DNA from: Nocardioides sp.
Lineage (GTDB): Bacteria > Actinomycetota > Actinomycetes > Propionibacteriales > Nocardioidaceae
NCBI GenBank assembly: GCA_020636915.1
Contig: JACJWV010000007.1
Coordinates: forward strand, 1 to 64,000
Length of the DNA: 64,000 bases
Direction: 5' to 3'
Shown here: in pieces, positions 56,404 to 64,000 of the stretch
Position numbering within the stretch: position 1 is the stretch's first letter
Layout of the letters: every line of letters starts with the position of its first letter
Position numbers and translations under genes: made by a program
The notes under the pieces: model-generated
Databases searched by the model: none
Told to the model about the DNA's origin: nothing
What the model saw: only the letters and a program-made list of their open reading frames with translations

Positions 56404-57929
56404 GCCGCTCCTCCTTCCAGGGCAGGGGCGCGGTCGAGCAGCGGGCCGCCCCACCTGGCGGTCAGCGCGGCCTCGAGGGCAGCACCCACGCGGTAGAGAC
56501 GGTCGTCGGCGAGCGCCGGCGCCAGGACCTGGAACCCCGTCGGCAGCCCGTCCTCGTCGGCCAGGCCGCTGGGCACCGAGATCCCCGGCACGCCGGCGAG
56601 GTTGGCCGGGATCGTCGCGAGGTCGTTGAGGTACATCGCGATCGGGTCGTCGAGCTTCTCCCCCAGCCGGAACGCCGTCGTCGGCGCCGTCGGCGAGACC
56701 AGCACGTCGGCCTTCTCGAACGCCGCGTCGAAGTCCCGGGCGATCAGCGTGCGGACCTTCTGCGCCTGCCCGTAGTAGGCGTCGTAGTAGCCGCTGGACA
56801 GCGCGTAGGTGCCCAGGATGATCCGGCGCTTGACCTCGTCCCCGAAGCCCGCGTCCCGGGTCGCCCGCATCACGTCCTCGGCGCTGGCACCCTCCTCGGG
56901 CCAGACCCGCAGGCCGTAGCGCATGGCGTCGAACTTCGCGAGGTTGCTCGACGCCTCCGCCGGCAGGATCAGGTAGTAGGTCGCGAGCGCGTGCACGAAG
57001 GTCGGGCAGGACACCTCGACCACCTCGGCGCCGGCCTCGACCAGCAGGTCGACCGACTCCTGGAAGCGGCTCATCACGCCGGACTGCCAGCCGCCCTGCC
57101 CACCGGTGGCCGACAGCTCGGTGACCACGCCGATCCGCAGGCCGGACAGGTCGCCGGTCGCCCCCTGCCTCGCGGCCTCGACCAGCGCCGGGAGCGGCTG
57201 GTCGATGCTCGTGGAGTCCAGCGGGTCGTGGCCGCCGATCACCTCGTGCAGCAGTGCCGCGTCGAGCACGGTCCGGGTCACCGGACCGGCCTGGTCGAGG
57301 GAGTTCGCGAGCGCGACGAGCCCGTAGCGCGAGACCCCGCCGTACGTGGGCTTGACCCCGACGGTGCCGGTGACCGCCCCGGGCTGGCGGATCGAGCCGC
57401 CGGTGTCGGTGCCGATGGCCAGCGGCGCCTCGAACGCCGCCACGGCGGCGGCCGACCCACCACCGGAGCCGCCCGGGATCCGGTCGAGGTCCCACGGGTT
57501 GTGGGTGGGGCCGTACGCCGAGTGCTCGGTCGAGGAGCCCATCGCGAACTCGTCCATGTTGGTCTTGCCGAGGATCGGCAGGCCGGCCTCGCGCAGCCGG
57601 CGCACGACGGTCGCGTCGTACGGCGGCACCCAGCCCTCGAGGATCCGCGAGCCGCACGTGGTGGGCAGGCCGGCGGTGGTCAGCACGTCCTTGACGGCGA
57701 TCGGCACCCCGTCCAGCGGTGACAGCAGGGTCCCCGCCGCCCGCCGCTCGTCCGACGCGGCCGCCTGCGCGAGCGCACCGTCCGCGTCGACGTGGAGGAA
57801 GGCGTGCACGGCCGGGTCGACGGCGGCGATCCGGTCCAGGTACGCGCGGGTGACCTCGACCGACGTGGTCTCGCCCGCGGCGAGCGCGTCGGCCAGCTCG
57901 GCGGCCGTGGAGCGCAGCCAGTCGCCCAT
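56400..57929 (-). CDS. gatA: Asp-tRNA(Asn)/Glu-tRNA(Gln) amidotransferase subunit A
   Basis: A 509-residue amidase that releases ammonia from glutamine for GatB. The Ser-cisSer-Lys triad is present: Lys in PIAVKDVL near 79, cis-Ser in PGGSGGGSAAAVAA and nucleophile Ser in GTDTGGSIRQPG. ATG 57929 overlaps the gatC stop (ATGA); its own stop overlaps the gatB start. Confidence 0.96.
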   Translation of the reverse strand: MGDWLRSTAAELADALAAGETTSVEVTRAYLDRIAAVDPAVHAFLHVDADGALAQAAASDERRAAGTLLSPLDGVPIAVKDVLTTAGLPTTCGSRILEGWVPPYDATVVRRLREAGLPILGKTNMDEFAMGSSTEHSAYGPTHNPWDLDRIPGGSGGGSAAAVAAFEAPLAIGTDTGGSIRQPGAVTGTVGVKPTYGGVSRYGLVALANSLDQAGPVTRTVLDAALLHEVIGGHDPLDSTSIDQPLPALVEAARQGATGDLSGLRIGVVTELSATGGQGGWQSGVMSRFQESVDLLVEAGAEVVEVSCPTFVHALATYYLILPAEASSNLAKFDAMRYGLRVWPEEGASAEDVMRATRDAGFGDEVKRRIILGTYALSSGYYDAYYGQAQKVRTLIARDFDAAFEKADVLVSPTAPTTAFRLGEKLDDPIAMYLNDLATIPANLAGVPGISVPSGLADEDGLPTGFQVLAPALADDRLYRVGAALEAALTARWGGPLLDRAPALEGGAA

Positions 57930-58228
57930 CACTGCTCCTCGCCCAGGATCCGCGGCACCGAGAAGCGCTGCTCCTCGACCTCCGGCGCGCCCGAGAGCGC
58001 CTGCTCCGGGGTGAGGCACGGCGTCACGACGTCCTCGCGGAAGACGTTGGTCAGCGGCAGCGCGTGCGAGGTGGGAGCGACGTCGTCGCCGGCCACGCCG
58101 GTGATCGACGCGACCGACTCCAGGATCACGCTCAGCTGGGGAGCGAGGTGGTCCAGCTCGTCGTCGGACAGGTCGATCCGGGCGAGGGTCGCCAGGTGCG
58201 CGACCTCGTCACGGGAAATCTCGGGCAT
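57929..58228 (-). CDS. gatC: Asp-tRNA(Asn)/Glu-tRNA(Gln) amidotransferase subunit C
   Basis: A 99-residue subunit that wraps GatA and GatB together: MPEISRDEVAHLATLARIDLSDDELDHL is the standard N-terminus. ATG 58228 is preceded by TAGGAT at 58241-58236 with a 7-nt gap, so the gatCAB message is probably leaderless. Confidence 0.95.
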   Translation of the reverse strand: MPEISRDEVAHLATLARIDLSDDELDHLAPQLSVILESVASITGVAGDDVAPTSHALPLTNVFREDVVTPCLTPEQALSGAPEVEEQRFSVPRILGEEQ

Positions 58229-58297
58229 GGGGGCAATCCTAGGATCCGCGCACCGGCCCATCCTTTCGGGGGAGGTCGGGCCCGACCACCCGCCCCG

Positions 58298-58303
58298 TAG
58301 AAT
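58298..58303 (+). promoter_or_regulatory. -10 element of the phosphatase/B12-sensor operon
   Basis: TAGAAT is a near-consensus -10; transcription from ~58310 would leave a ~50-nt leader before the GTG at 58362. No convincing -35 is seen. Confidence 0.45.
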
Positions 58304-58361
58304 CGCCCTGTCTTCGAGGGGGCTTCCCAGGAGGATCCTTCCCAGCGGAGAGGCAGACCCG

Positions 58362-59699
58362 GTGTCGATCTCGGTGCGGGAGCGGCACGCCAGGCTGCTC
58401 GCCGACTCCCGGTCGTCGGAGCCGCGCGCCCGCTTGGCGCAGGCGGTCAGTCGCGCCGAGTTCCTCCTGCGGGCCTCGCGCACCGTCTCGGCCGTCCAGA
58501 ACCCGCAGCGTGCCCTCGAGGCGCTCGTGGCCCTGCTCCTCGACGACCTGGTCGACGTCGCCCAGGTGGTCGTGCGCAGCGGGCCGTGGCAGCTCACCGG
58601 GGTCGGCACCCAGGGCGGCCAGGTGCGCAGCAGCGCGAGCCGCTGGGTGGTCGACGGGTCGCCGTCGGCGATCGACGCCATCCTGCGCCGGGGGGTGCCC
58701 GAGGAGCTGGCGCTGCCGGACGGCGCCGCGCGCCAGCCCGTCCTCCGGTCGCTCTTCGACGAGGACGAGGCCGTCGCCGAGATCGACGCCCTCGGCGTGG
58801 AGCAGCTCACGACGCTGCCGCTGACCGCGCGGGGGCGCACGCTCGGCGTCCTGGTGCTCGGTCGTCGCCGGGGATTCGGGTTCGGCGACTCCCAGTCCTT
58901 CCTCGACGACCTCGCCGAGCGCGTGGCCGTGGGCCTGGACGCGACGCTGGTCGTCGCCGAGAGCCGCTACGTCGCCGGGGTACTGCGCCGTTCGCTCGCA
59001 CCGGACGAGCTGCCCACGGTGCCGGACCTCGACCTCGCCACCTTCTACCGCGTCGCCCACGAGTCCGAAGACGTCGGCGGCGACTTCCTCGACGTGCACG
59101 GGCCCGACGACGACGTCCTGGTGCTGTGCGGCGACGTGGCCGGCAAGGGGGTCGAGGCGGCGGTGCACGCCAAGCGGATCCGCAACGCGGTCCGCACCGC
59201 GGCGTTCGTCGACCGGCGGCCCTCGTGGATCCTCGCCCTGGTGAACCGGGTCGTGGTGGCCGAGGCGGCCGTCGAGGACGAAGGTCTCGCCACGGCGACG
59301 TGCATCCGCCTACGGCACGTCGGGGACGCCTTCGAGGTGGAGGTGGCGAACGCCGGCCACCCACCGGCCCTCCTGCTCCGCGCCGACGGCTCGATCGAGG
59401 AGGTCAACGCCGCAGGGATCGCGATCGGGCTGCTCGAGGACAGCCAGTACGCCGAGGCCGCGGTCAGGCTCGCGCCGGGTGACACCCTGCTCATGCACAC
59501 CGACGGTGTCACCGAGGCACGCGGGGCCGACGACATGTTCGGCGAGGAGCGCCTGCACCGGGCGCTCGCCGGGATGGGTGGCATGCCCGCGCGCACCGTG
59601 GTGGACGCCGTGGCCATCGCCGTCACCGAACACCTCGGCGACCGCCCGCACGACGACATCGCCCTGGTCGCCGTCCAGCACCGCCCGGACGCCCGGTGA
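58362..59699 (+). CDS. GAF-domain PP2C (SpoIIE-type) serine phosphatase
   Basis: A 445-residue cytosolic protein: a GAF-like domain (about 45-200) and a SpoIIE/RsbU phosphatase domain (about 225-440) with the metal-binding Asp residues in EDVGGDFLDV, LCGDVAGKGVEA, MHTDGVTEARG and RPHDDIALVAV. Such phosphatases usually dephosphorylate anti-anti-sigma (STAS) proteins in partner-switching stress circuits; no STAS or RsbW gene is in view. The GTG at 58362 has GCGGAGAGG before it. Its stop overlaps the start of the B12-binding protein gene (GTGA), so the two are co-produced. Confidence 0.9.
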   Translation: MSISVRERHARLLADSRSSEPRARLAQAVSRAEFLLRASRTVSAVQNPQRALEALVALLLDDLVDVAQVVVRSGPWQLTGVGTQGGQVRSSASRWVVDGSPSAIDAILRRGVPEELALPDGAARQPVLRSLFDEDEAVAEIDALGVEQLTTLPLTARGRTLGVLVLGRRRGFGFGDSQSFLDDLAERVAVGLDATLVVAESRYVAGVLRRSLAPDELPTVPDLDLATFYRVAHESEDVGGDFLDVHGPDDDVLVLCGDVAGKGVEAAVHAKRIRNAVRTAAFVDRRPSWILALVNRVVVAEAAVEDEGLATATCIRLRHVGDAFEVEVANAGHPPALLLRADGSIEEVNAAGIAIGLLEDSQYAEAAVRLAPGDTLLMHTDGVTEARGADDMFGEERLHRALAGMGGMPARTVVDAVAIAVTEHLGDRPHDDIALVAVQHRPDAR

Positions 59700-60697
59700 C
59701 GACGACGGCGCCGGTCGCGACGCAGGAGCAGGACGCCTACTGGTCGGCCGTGCTCGCGGGCGACGAGCGCGCGGCGTACGACGTCGCCGCGGACTGCCTG
59801 GCCCGCGGGGTGCCGCTGCCCGAGGTGCTCGACGGCCTGGTGCGCGGCAGCCAGGCGCGGGTCGGCGCGCTGTGGGCCGCCAACGGCTTCACCGTCGCGC
59901 AGGAGCACGCGGCTACGGCGGTCAGCGAGGCGGTGGTTGGGCGGCTCGCGCCCCTGGTCGTCACCCCGACGGGCCCGTCGGTCCTGGTCGCCTGCGCCGA
60001 GCGCGAGTGGCACGCGCTGCCGGCACTGGTGGTCACCCACACCCTGCGAGCGGGTGGCCTGCGCGCCGAGTTTGTCGGGCCGAGCGCGTCCCGCGACCAG
60101 CTGGTCGCCCGCATCCTCGACAGCGGCCCGCGGGCGGTGCTCTTGAGCGCGTCGGTCGCCTCGTCGCTGCCGCGGGTCCGCCGCCAGATCGAGGCGGTGC
60201 GGGGCACCGGCACCCCCGTCGTCGTGGGCGGGCGTGCGTTCGCGGGCGACCCTGCACGCGCCCAGCGGCTCGGCGCCACGGCGTACGCCGCCACCGCGGA
60301 GGGCGTGGTGCGGATGATGGCCACCCTGCCGCACCACGTGACCGCCGCCGCCCCGTTGCGCACTCCCGGCGCGCAGGAGGCCCGCAGCATCGCCGCGAGC
60401 TCCGACGAGGTGGTCCGCGACGTGCTGTCCGACCGACGCGTGGAGGCGGCCCTGGGTCACCGCGACGGCTCTCCGGACGACTGGACGACGGTGCTGGCGA
60501 CCTTCGTCCCCCACGTCGTCGACTGCGTGGTCGGCGCGCTGCTCGTCGAGGACCCGGCCGTGGTGACGGCCGAGCGGGCCTGGCTGGAGGAGGTCGTCGT
60601 CCACCGTGGCGGTGACCCGCGCGCCGTCGACGCGGTCTGGTCGGCGCTGGCCGCGCGGCTGCGGGAGCATCCCGAGGCGGCCCAGGTCCTGGCCTGA
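59696..60697 (+). CDS. stand-alone B12-binding protein with CarH/LitR-type W-x9-EH motif
   Basis: A 333-residue soluble protein. Residues ~12-85 match the four-helix B12-binding cap with W60-(9 residues)-E70-H71, the light-sensing signature of CarH/LitR photoreceptors. Residues ~90-205 look like the Rossmann-type cobalamin domain; at the usual DxHxxG place it has E104-W-H106-A-L-P, so H106 may be the lower axial ligand. There is no MerR DNA-binding domain; a ~120-residue helical C-terminal part (about 215-333) is of unknown kind. GTG 59696 overlaps the phosphatase stop, suggesting it senses cobalamin or light for that phosphatase (inference). Confidence 0.8.
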   Translation: MTTTAPVATQEQDAYWSAVLAGDERAAYDVAADCLARGVPLPEVLDGLVRGSQARVGALWAANGFTVAQEHAATAVSEAVVGRLAPLVVTPTGPSVLVACAEREWHALPALVVTHTLRAGGLRAEFVGPSASRDQLVARILDSGPRAVLLSASVASSLPRVRRQIEAVRGTGTPVVVGGRAFAGDPARAQRLGATAYAATAEGVVRMMATLPHHVTAAAPLRTPGAQEARSIAASSDEVVRDVLSDRRVEAALGHRDGSPDDWTTVLATFVPHVVDCVVGALLVEDPAVVTAERAWLEEVVVHRGGDPRAVDAVWSALAARLREHPEAAQVLA

Positions 60698-60718
60698 GCC
60701 TGGATTCACCGGTCGACC

Positions 60719-60744
60719 CAACCGATCCGGCCGACGCGGCGTCT
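60719..60744 (+). promoter_or_regulatory. ECF-type promoter of the third sigma operon
   Basis: CAACCGATCC (60719-60728), 11 nt, CGTCT (60740-60744), 27 nt before the sigma ATG. Identical first element and spacing to 42909-42934, upstream of the paralogous sigma gene. Confidence 0.65.
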
Positions 60745-60771
60745 TGGATGCTGACCGCTCGAGGAGGATCG

Positions 60772-61290
60772 ATGGCGAGACAGCTGACAGACGAGGAGTT
60801 CACCGAGCTCGTCCACGCCGCGTGGCCGGGCCTGTACCGGACGGCGTACCTGATGCTCGGCGACCACCAGCTGGCCGAGGACCTCACCCAGACCGCCCTC
60901 GCGAAGACCTACGCGTCGTGGCGCAGGGTGCGCGAACCGGCCGCCGCCGCGGCGTACGCCCGGACGGTGCTCGCGAACACCGCGGCCAGCTGGTTCCGCC
61001 GGCGGTCCTGGCGCAACGAGCGGCCGACCGAGGTCGTCCCGGACGGCGGGGTCGACCACGACCCCAGCACGCGGCCGGCCGTCGTCGACGCCCTCGCCAC
61101 CCTGGCGCCTCGACAGCGTGCGGTCGTGGTGCTGCGCTACTACGACGACCTCAGCGTGCGCGAGGTCGCCTCCGCCCTCGGGATCTCCGAGGGCACCGTC
61201 AAGAGCCAGACCTCCGACGCGCTCGCCCGCCTGCGGACCGTCCTGGGCGACGACGTCGTCCCCTCGACCGAGGGAGCCTCCCATGACTGA
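60772..61290 (+). CDS. SigE-family RNA polymerase sigma factor
   Basis: A 172-residue SigE-family sigma factor with region 2 (FTELVHAAWPGLYRTAYLMLGDHQLAEDLTQTAL) and region 4 (LAPRQRAVVVLRYYDDLSVREVASALGISEGTVKSQTSDAL). ATG 60772 has a strong GAGGAGG site; the longer frame from 60748 is rejected. It overlaps the next gene by 8 bp. It is a clear but distant paralogue of the sigma factor at 42943, sharing its promoter element. Confidence 0.92.
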   Translation: MARQLTDEEFTELVHAAWPGLYRTAYLMLGDHQLAEDLTQTALAKTYASWRRVREPAAAAAYARTVLANTAASWFRRRSWRNERPTEVVPDGGVDHDPSTRPAVVDALATLAPRQRAVVVLRYYDDLSVREVASALGISEGTVKSQTSDALARLRTVLGDDVVPSTEGASHD

Positions 61291-62368
61291 CCGACTTTCC
61301 ACGCTGCTCCACGACGAGGCCGCGGCGATCGCGGTGCCGCCCGTGCCCGACCTGGTCCCTGCCGGTCACCGGGCGGTGCGCCGTCGCCGGACCCGCACCG
61401 CCCTGGTCGGCGCCGTCGCCGCCGCGCTGGTGGCCGTCGGCGCATCGGTGGCGGTCGACCGCTGGCGAGGGCACGACGGGGTGGAGCCGGCCGACGGGCT
61501 CTCCTACGAGCAGCAGGGCGTCTGGATCTCGGGCGACGAGGCGCACGTCGGCACCCACGTCGTCCCGCTTCGGGGCTCCCTCGCGGGCGGGATCGACTAC
61601 ACCGCGGTCGGCGCCGTGGTGCGGTCGGCGGACCCCGGGTCCGGGCGTACCTTCCTCACCCTGGTGAGCCCGGACGGTCGGACCCGGGACCTGGGCGAGG
61701 TGGATGCCCTCGCCACGGACGTCACCTCGTCCACGGTCGTCATCGAGACCTCCACGGGACCGCACACCCGGCAGCTCGCCACGTGGGACCTGACGACCGA
61801 CGTCCGCCGCCCGCTCGGCGAGCCCTTCCGGACCCAGGGCGACCCGGGGTCCACGCTCGCGCTCAGCGGCCCGTACGTCGTGTTCCAGCGCGGCCAGCGG
61901 ATGGTGATGATGGACCGGGACACCGGCCGGGTGCAGCGCCTGCCGCAGGAGGAGCTCGGCCTCACCACGTTCCAGTCGTTCGGTCCCGCGGGCTACCTCA
62001 CCGCGCCCGAAGGGGCACCCGTCCACGTCACCGAGTGGCACGTGCGGTCGCTGCCGGACGGCGACCTGGTCGGGACCTACCCGGACGGCGGCGACCAGGT
62101 CGCGTCGATCTCGCCGGACGGTCGCTACCTCCTGACGTCCGGCGACGCGGGAAGCGAGCTCTACGACGTCGCCTCCGGCGAGGCCCTGCCGCTCGGATTC
62201 CCGGAGCGCAGGACGAGCGGCTGGAGCCCGGACGGGCACGTGGTCACCACCAGCCCGGGCGGCACCGTGCTCGTCTGCGCCCCGACGACCGGGGCGTGCA
62301 CGGACACCGGCGAGCCGGCCGGAGACGATCTCACGGTGGCGCGGGGGTCGTACAACTCGTGGTCGTAG
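61283..62368 (+). CDS. single-pass membrane beta-propeller-like protein (sigma partner)
   Basis: A 361-residue protein with a short cytosolic N-terminus (MTDRLSTLLHDEAAAIAVPPVPD), a basic stretch (RRRRTR), one membrane helix (about 40-57) and an extracytoplasmic strand-repeat domain (GRTFLTLVSPDGRTRDLG, RQLATWDLTTD, DQVASISPDGRYLLTSGDAGSELYDVASGE) typical of TolB/WD-like propellers. Overlap with the sigma gene suggests a sensing or anti-sigma role. A 13E12-type unit follows it, as behind the sister operon. Confidence 0.7.
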   Translation: MTDRLSTLLHDEAAAIAVPPVPDLVPAGHRAVRRRRTRTALVGAVAAALVAVGASVAVDRWRGHDGVEPADGLSYEQQGVWISGDEAHVGTHVVPLRGSLAGGIDYTAVGAVVRSADPGSGRTFLTLVSPDGRTRDLGEVDALATDVTSSTVVIETSTGPHTRQLATWDLTTDVRRPLGEPFRTQGDPGSTLALSGPYVVFQRGQRMVMMDRDTGRVQRLPQEELGLTTFQSFGPAGYLTAPEGAPVHVTEWHVRSLPDGDLVGTYPDGGDQVASISPDGRYLLTSGDAGSELYDVASGEALPLGFPERRTSGWSPDGHVVTTSPGGTVLVCAPTTGACTDTGEPAGDDLTVARGSYNSWS

Positions 62369-62379
62369 GCGCGCCTCGC

Positions 62380-62590
62380 GGGCCGGCGCTGCCTCCCGGC
62401 TTGCGGCGGCACGGTGGTTGAGGTGTGAACGGGCTCTGCGCCTCGAAACCACCCCTCGGTCGACTGTCGGCGGGCTGCGGGCTTGTCTCGGGTTGCGACC
62501 GACAGGCTGGCTATGCGGGACGGCGCCCGCTCGGGCTGGCGCTGCTTCCCGGCTCACGGTCCGCGCAGGAGTGCATTCGCGCCGCTGGGC
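62380..62590. repeat. repeat segment upstream of the second 13E12 copy
   Basis: Part of a 343-bp gene-free stretch. It holds an extra direct copy of the inverted-repeat core (62380-62406), a GGTGGTT...AACCACC palindrome (62413-62453), the CTGTCGG/CCGACAG pair (62464-62470, 62499-62505) and a full-length relative of the left repeat (from 62509, GGCTATGCGGGA). It parallels 44851-45010 closely. Confidence 0.8.
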
Positions 62591-62639
62591 AAAGTGCGGT
62601 GGCGGCGATCAACCTGGTTGAACCGGGCCACCGCACTTT
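62591..62639. other. long hairpin with CCTGG loop upstream of the second 13E12 copy
   Basis: AAAGTGCGGTGGC (62591-62603) and GCCACCGCACTTT (62627-62639) form a perfect 13-bp stem; inside, TCAA and TTGA (62609-62612, 62618-62621) close a CCTGG loop. Same design as 45011-45061 but with different stem bases. Confidence 0.75.
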
Positions 62640-62711
62640 CGCCCCGGACGGTCGCGACCCGCGGATTCCTTGCCTCCACGATGCTCAGAGCCCTGTGGAT
62701 ATAGGGGTTCT

Positions 62712-63767
62712 GGGCACTCCACCGACTCCGGGCGGCGGTACCTGGGGGATGCGGTGGAGCTGGCGTACCGGCTCCCCAGGGTCTGGGCCCGGGTGCTGGC
62801 CGGGGAGGTGGCGGTGTGGAAGGCCCGACGGATCGCCCAAGCCACCGCCTCGCTGCCGCCCGAGGGTGCGGCGGCCGTCGATCGGGCCCTGTACTTCGTC
62901 GCGGCGAGGTGTTCGTATGCGGAGATCGACCGGCAGGTGGAGAAGGCGCGCAAGGAGCACGACCCGGTCGAGACCGAACGCCGCCGCGCCGAGGCCGCGG
63001 AGAAGCGGCACGTGCAGGTCCACCTGGGGGCGATGACCTATGACGGGCTGGTCCCGATCACCGCGATGGCCCACGTCCCCGACGCGGTCGCGTTCGAGGA
63101 CTACCTCGCCACCCGCTCCGCCGAGCTCGATCCCGCGATCCCGCTCCAGGTCCGCCGGTCGATGGTCCTGGGCATGCTCGGCGGCCGCCACGGCGATACG
63201 CCCGGTGAGGAGGGGTCGCCGCCGGGGGTGATGGTCTTCGTGCACACCCGCCCCGGCCAAGCCACCGCCGAGGTGGACAACACCCGGTCGACCACCACGA
63301 TCGAACAGGTCCGGGAGTGGTGCACCCGGGCCGGCACGAAGGTCACGATCCGCCCGGTCATCGACCTGGCCGAGGAGATGACCACCGACTCGTACACCCC
63401 GACCGACCGGATGGTCGAGCAGGTCAAGCTCCGCCACCCCGAGTGCCCGTTCCCCGGCTGCCACCGCCCCTCCCGACCGGGCTACCGGGCGAAGAAGCGG
63501 AAGAAGCGGAAGGATCCGGCCGGCACCGACGAGCAGCAGCAGGAGCACGGGTCGGATCTGGACCACCGCGGGGAGTGGCCCGAAGGCACGACCACCTCGT
63601 CGAACCTGTACCCGCCCTGCCGCGGCCACCACCGCCTCAAGACCTTCACCTGTTGGACCTACGACCACGACACGGCCACCGGGTTCACCTGGACCAGCCC
63701 GCTCGGCTACACCTACACCGAACCCGGCCCCCGCACGGACCCGGGCAGCCAGCGACATACCGGCTGA
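62712..63767 (+). pseudogene. 13E12-repeat HNH endonuclease, N-terminally truncated
   Basis: From the GGGCACTC at 62712 onward the sequence matches the intact gene (from 45430) nearly codon for codon, but the first ~84 codons, start and upstream segment are missing. The HNH domain is complete (CPFPGCHRPSRPGY, LDHRGEWPEGTTTSSNLYPPCRGHHRLK). The frame stays open upstream to 62670 only by chance. A GTG at 62754 after GGGGGA could start a 337-residue product, so some function cannot be excluded. Confidence 0.8.
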
Positions 63768-63775
63768 CCCCCCAC

Positions 63776-63804
63776 CCCCGCCGGCACCCACCGCGCCGGC
63801 GGGG
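63776..63804 (+). terminator. hairpin after the second 13E12 copy
   Basis: CCCCGCCGGC (63776-63785) and GCCGGCGGGG (63795-63804), 10-bp stem and 9-nt loop, as after the first copy. Confidence 0.7.
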
Positions 63805-63876
63805 ACACACCCATGACCACACCACGCCGGGGCGACGCGGACGCGCGCCGCGCTCACTGGCGCGACGTTTGCGGGA

Positions 63877-64000
63877 TCAGCCGCCCGCGAGCAGCATGCG
63901 CACCTTGACCGGGTCGTCGACCTGCGGGCAGGCGACGAGCAGTCGGCCCGGGTGCTCCTCGATGGCGCGGTAGCCGGCGTGGGTCAGCACGGCCATCAGC
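63877..64000 (-). CDS. hypothetical protein, C-terminal fragment at window edge
   Basis: A minus-strand frame enters from the right edge and stops at 63877-63879. The last 41 residues (LMAVLTHAGYRAIEEHPGRL and on to VRMLLAGG) are visible. Codon use with G/C in third positions supports coding. The family cannot be told from this piece. Confidence 0.55.
   Translation of the reverse strand, partial: LMAVLTHAGYRAIEEHPGRLLVACPQVDDPVKVRMLLAGG

Overview
The window is very GC-rich DNA with dense coding on both strands, many GTG starts, many 4-bp ATGA/GTGA gene overlaps, and a recurrent leaderless-mRNA signature (TANNNT placed 6-7 nt before a start codon). Together with SigE-family sigma factors, 13E12 (DUF222) HNH genes and SCO-type families this indicates a high-GC actinobacterium, most likely Nocardioides or a close relative (inference). 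Nothing looks like a prophage, conjugative element or CRISPR array; most of it is ordinary chromosome.

Layout. 1-2000: minus-strand cluster of a DUF559 nuclease-like gene, rifamycin ADP-ribosyltransferase (arr) and an SCO6745-family gene. 2000-10700: small metabolic and membrane genes, a SigE sigma with a membrane partner, HU, D-3-phosphoglycerate dehydrogenase (serA) and an ABC-F ATPase. 10700-14100: iron-uptake operon efeUOB behind an IdeR/DtxR-type iron box. 14160-16730: DsbA-like protein and a GAF histidine kinase. 16880-20400: ilvB-ilvN-ilvC with a 13-residue leader peptide and an attenuator terminator; ilvD lies at 31722-33404. 20460-35660: pterin dehydratase/VOC genes, a GlxA-type regulator divergent from an exporter, a stand-alone KAS III, and a xylB-kynU-S66 cluster divergent from an aldose epimerase. 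35789-40877: beta-phosphoglucomutase plus GH65 phosphorylase, then an amino-acid permease.

42900-46600 and 60700-63800 hold two parallel arrangements: a SigE-family sigma gene and a membrane beta-propeller gene, then a repeat-rich segment and a 13E12 HNH gene. The two sigma genes share an identical promoter element. The first HNH unit is flanked by ~50-bp inverted repeats; the second has lost its start through a deletion between 8-bp direct repeats. Upstream of each HNH gene sits a long hairpin with the same architecture and a CCTGG loop but different stem sequence.

49142-54856 is a five-gene minus-strand operon controlled by a recognisable cobalamin riboswitch. It encodes a secreted alpha-barrel protein and a stalked surface protein resembling the two domains of vertebrate transcobalamin, then EcfT, a fused double EcfA ATPase and an S component: a surface-capture plus ECF import system for corrinoids (inference from riboswitch and families). 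Then come gatC-gatA-gatB and a GAF-SpoIIE phosphatase overlapping a free-standing B12-binding protein with the W-x9-EH signature of CarH/LitR photoreceptors, next to the second sigma operon. The corrinoid import operon and the B12-sensor/phosphatase/sigma cluster are the most interesting parts of the window.
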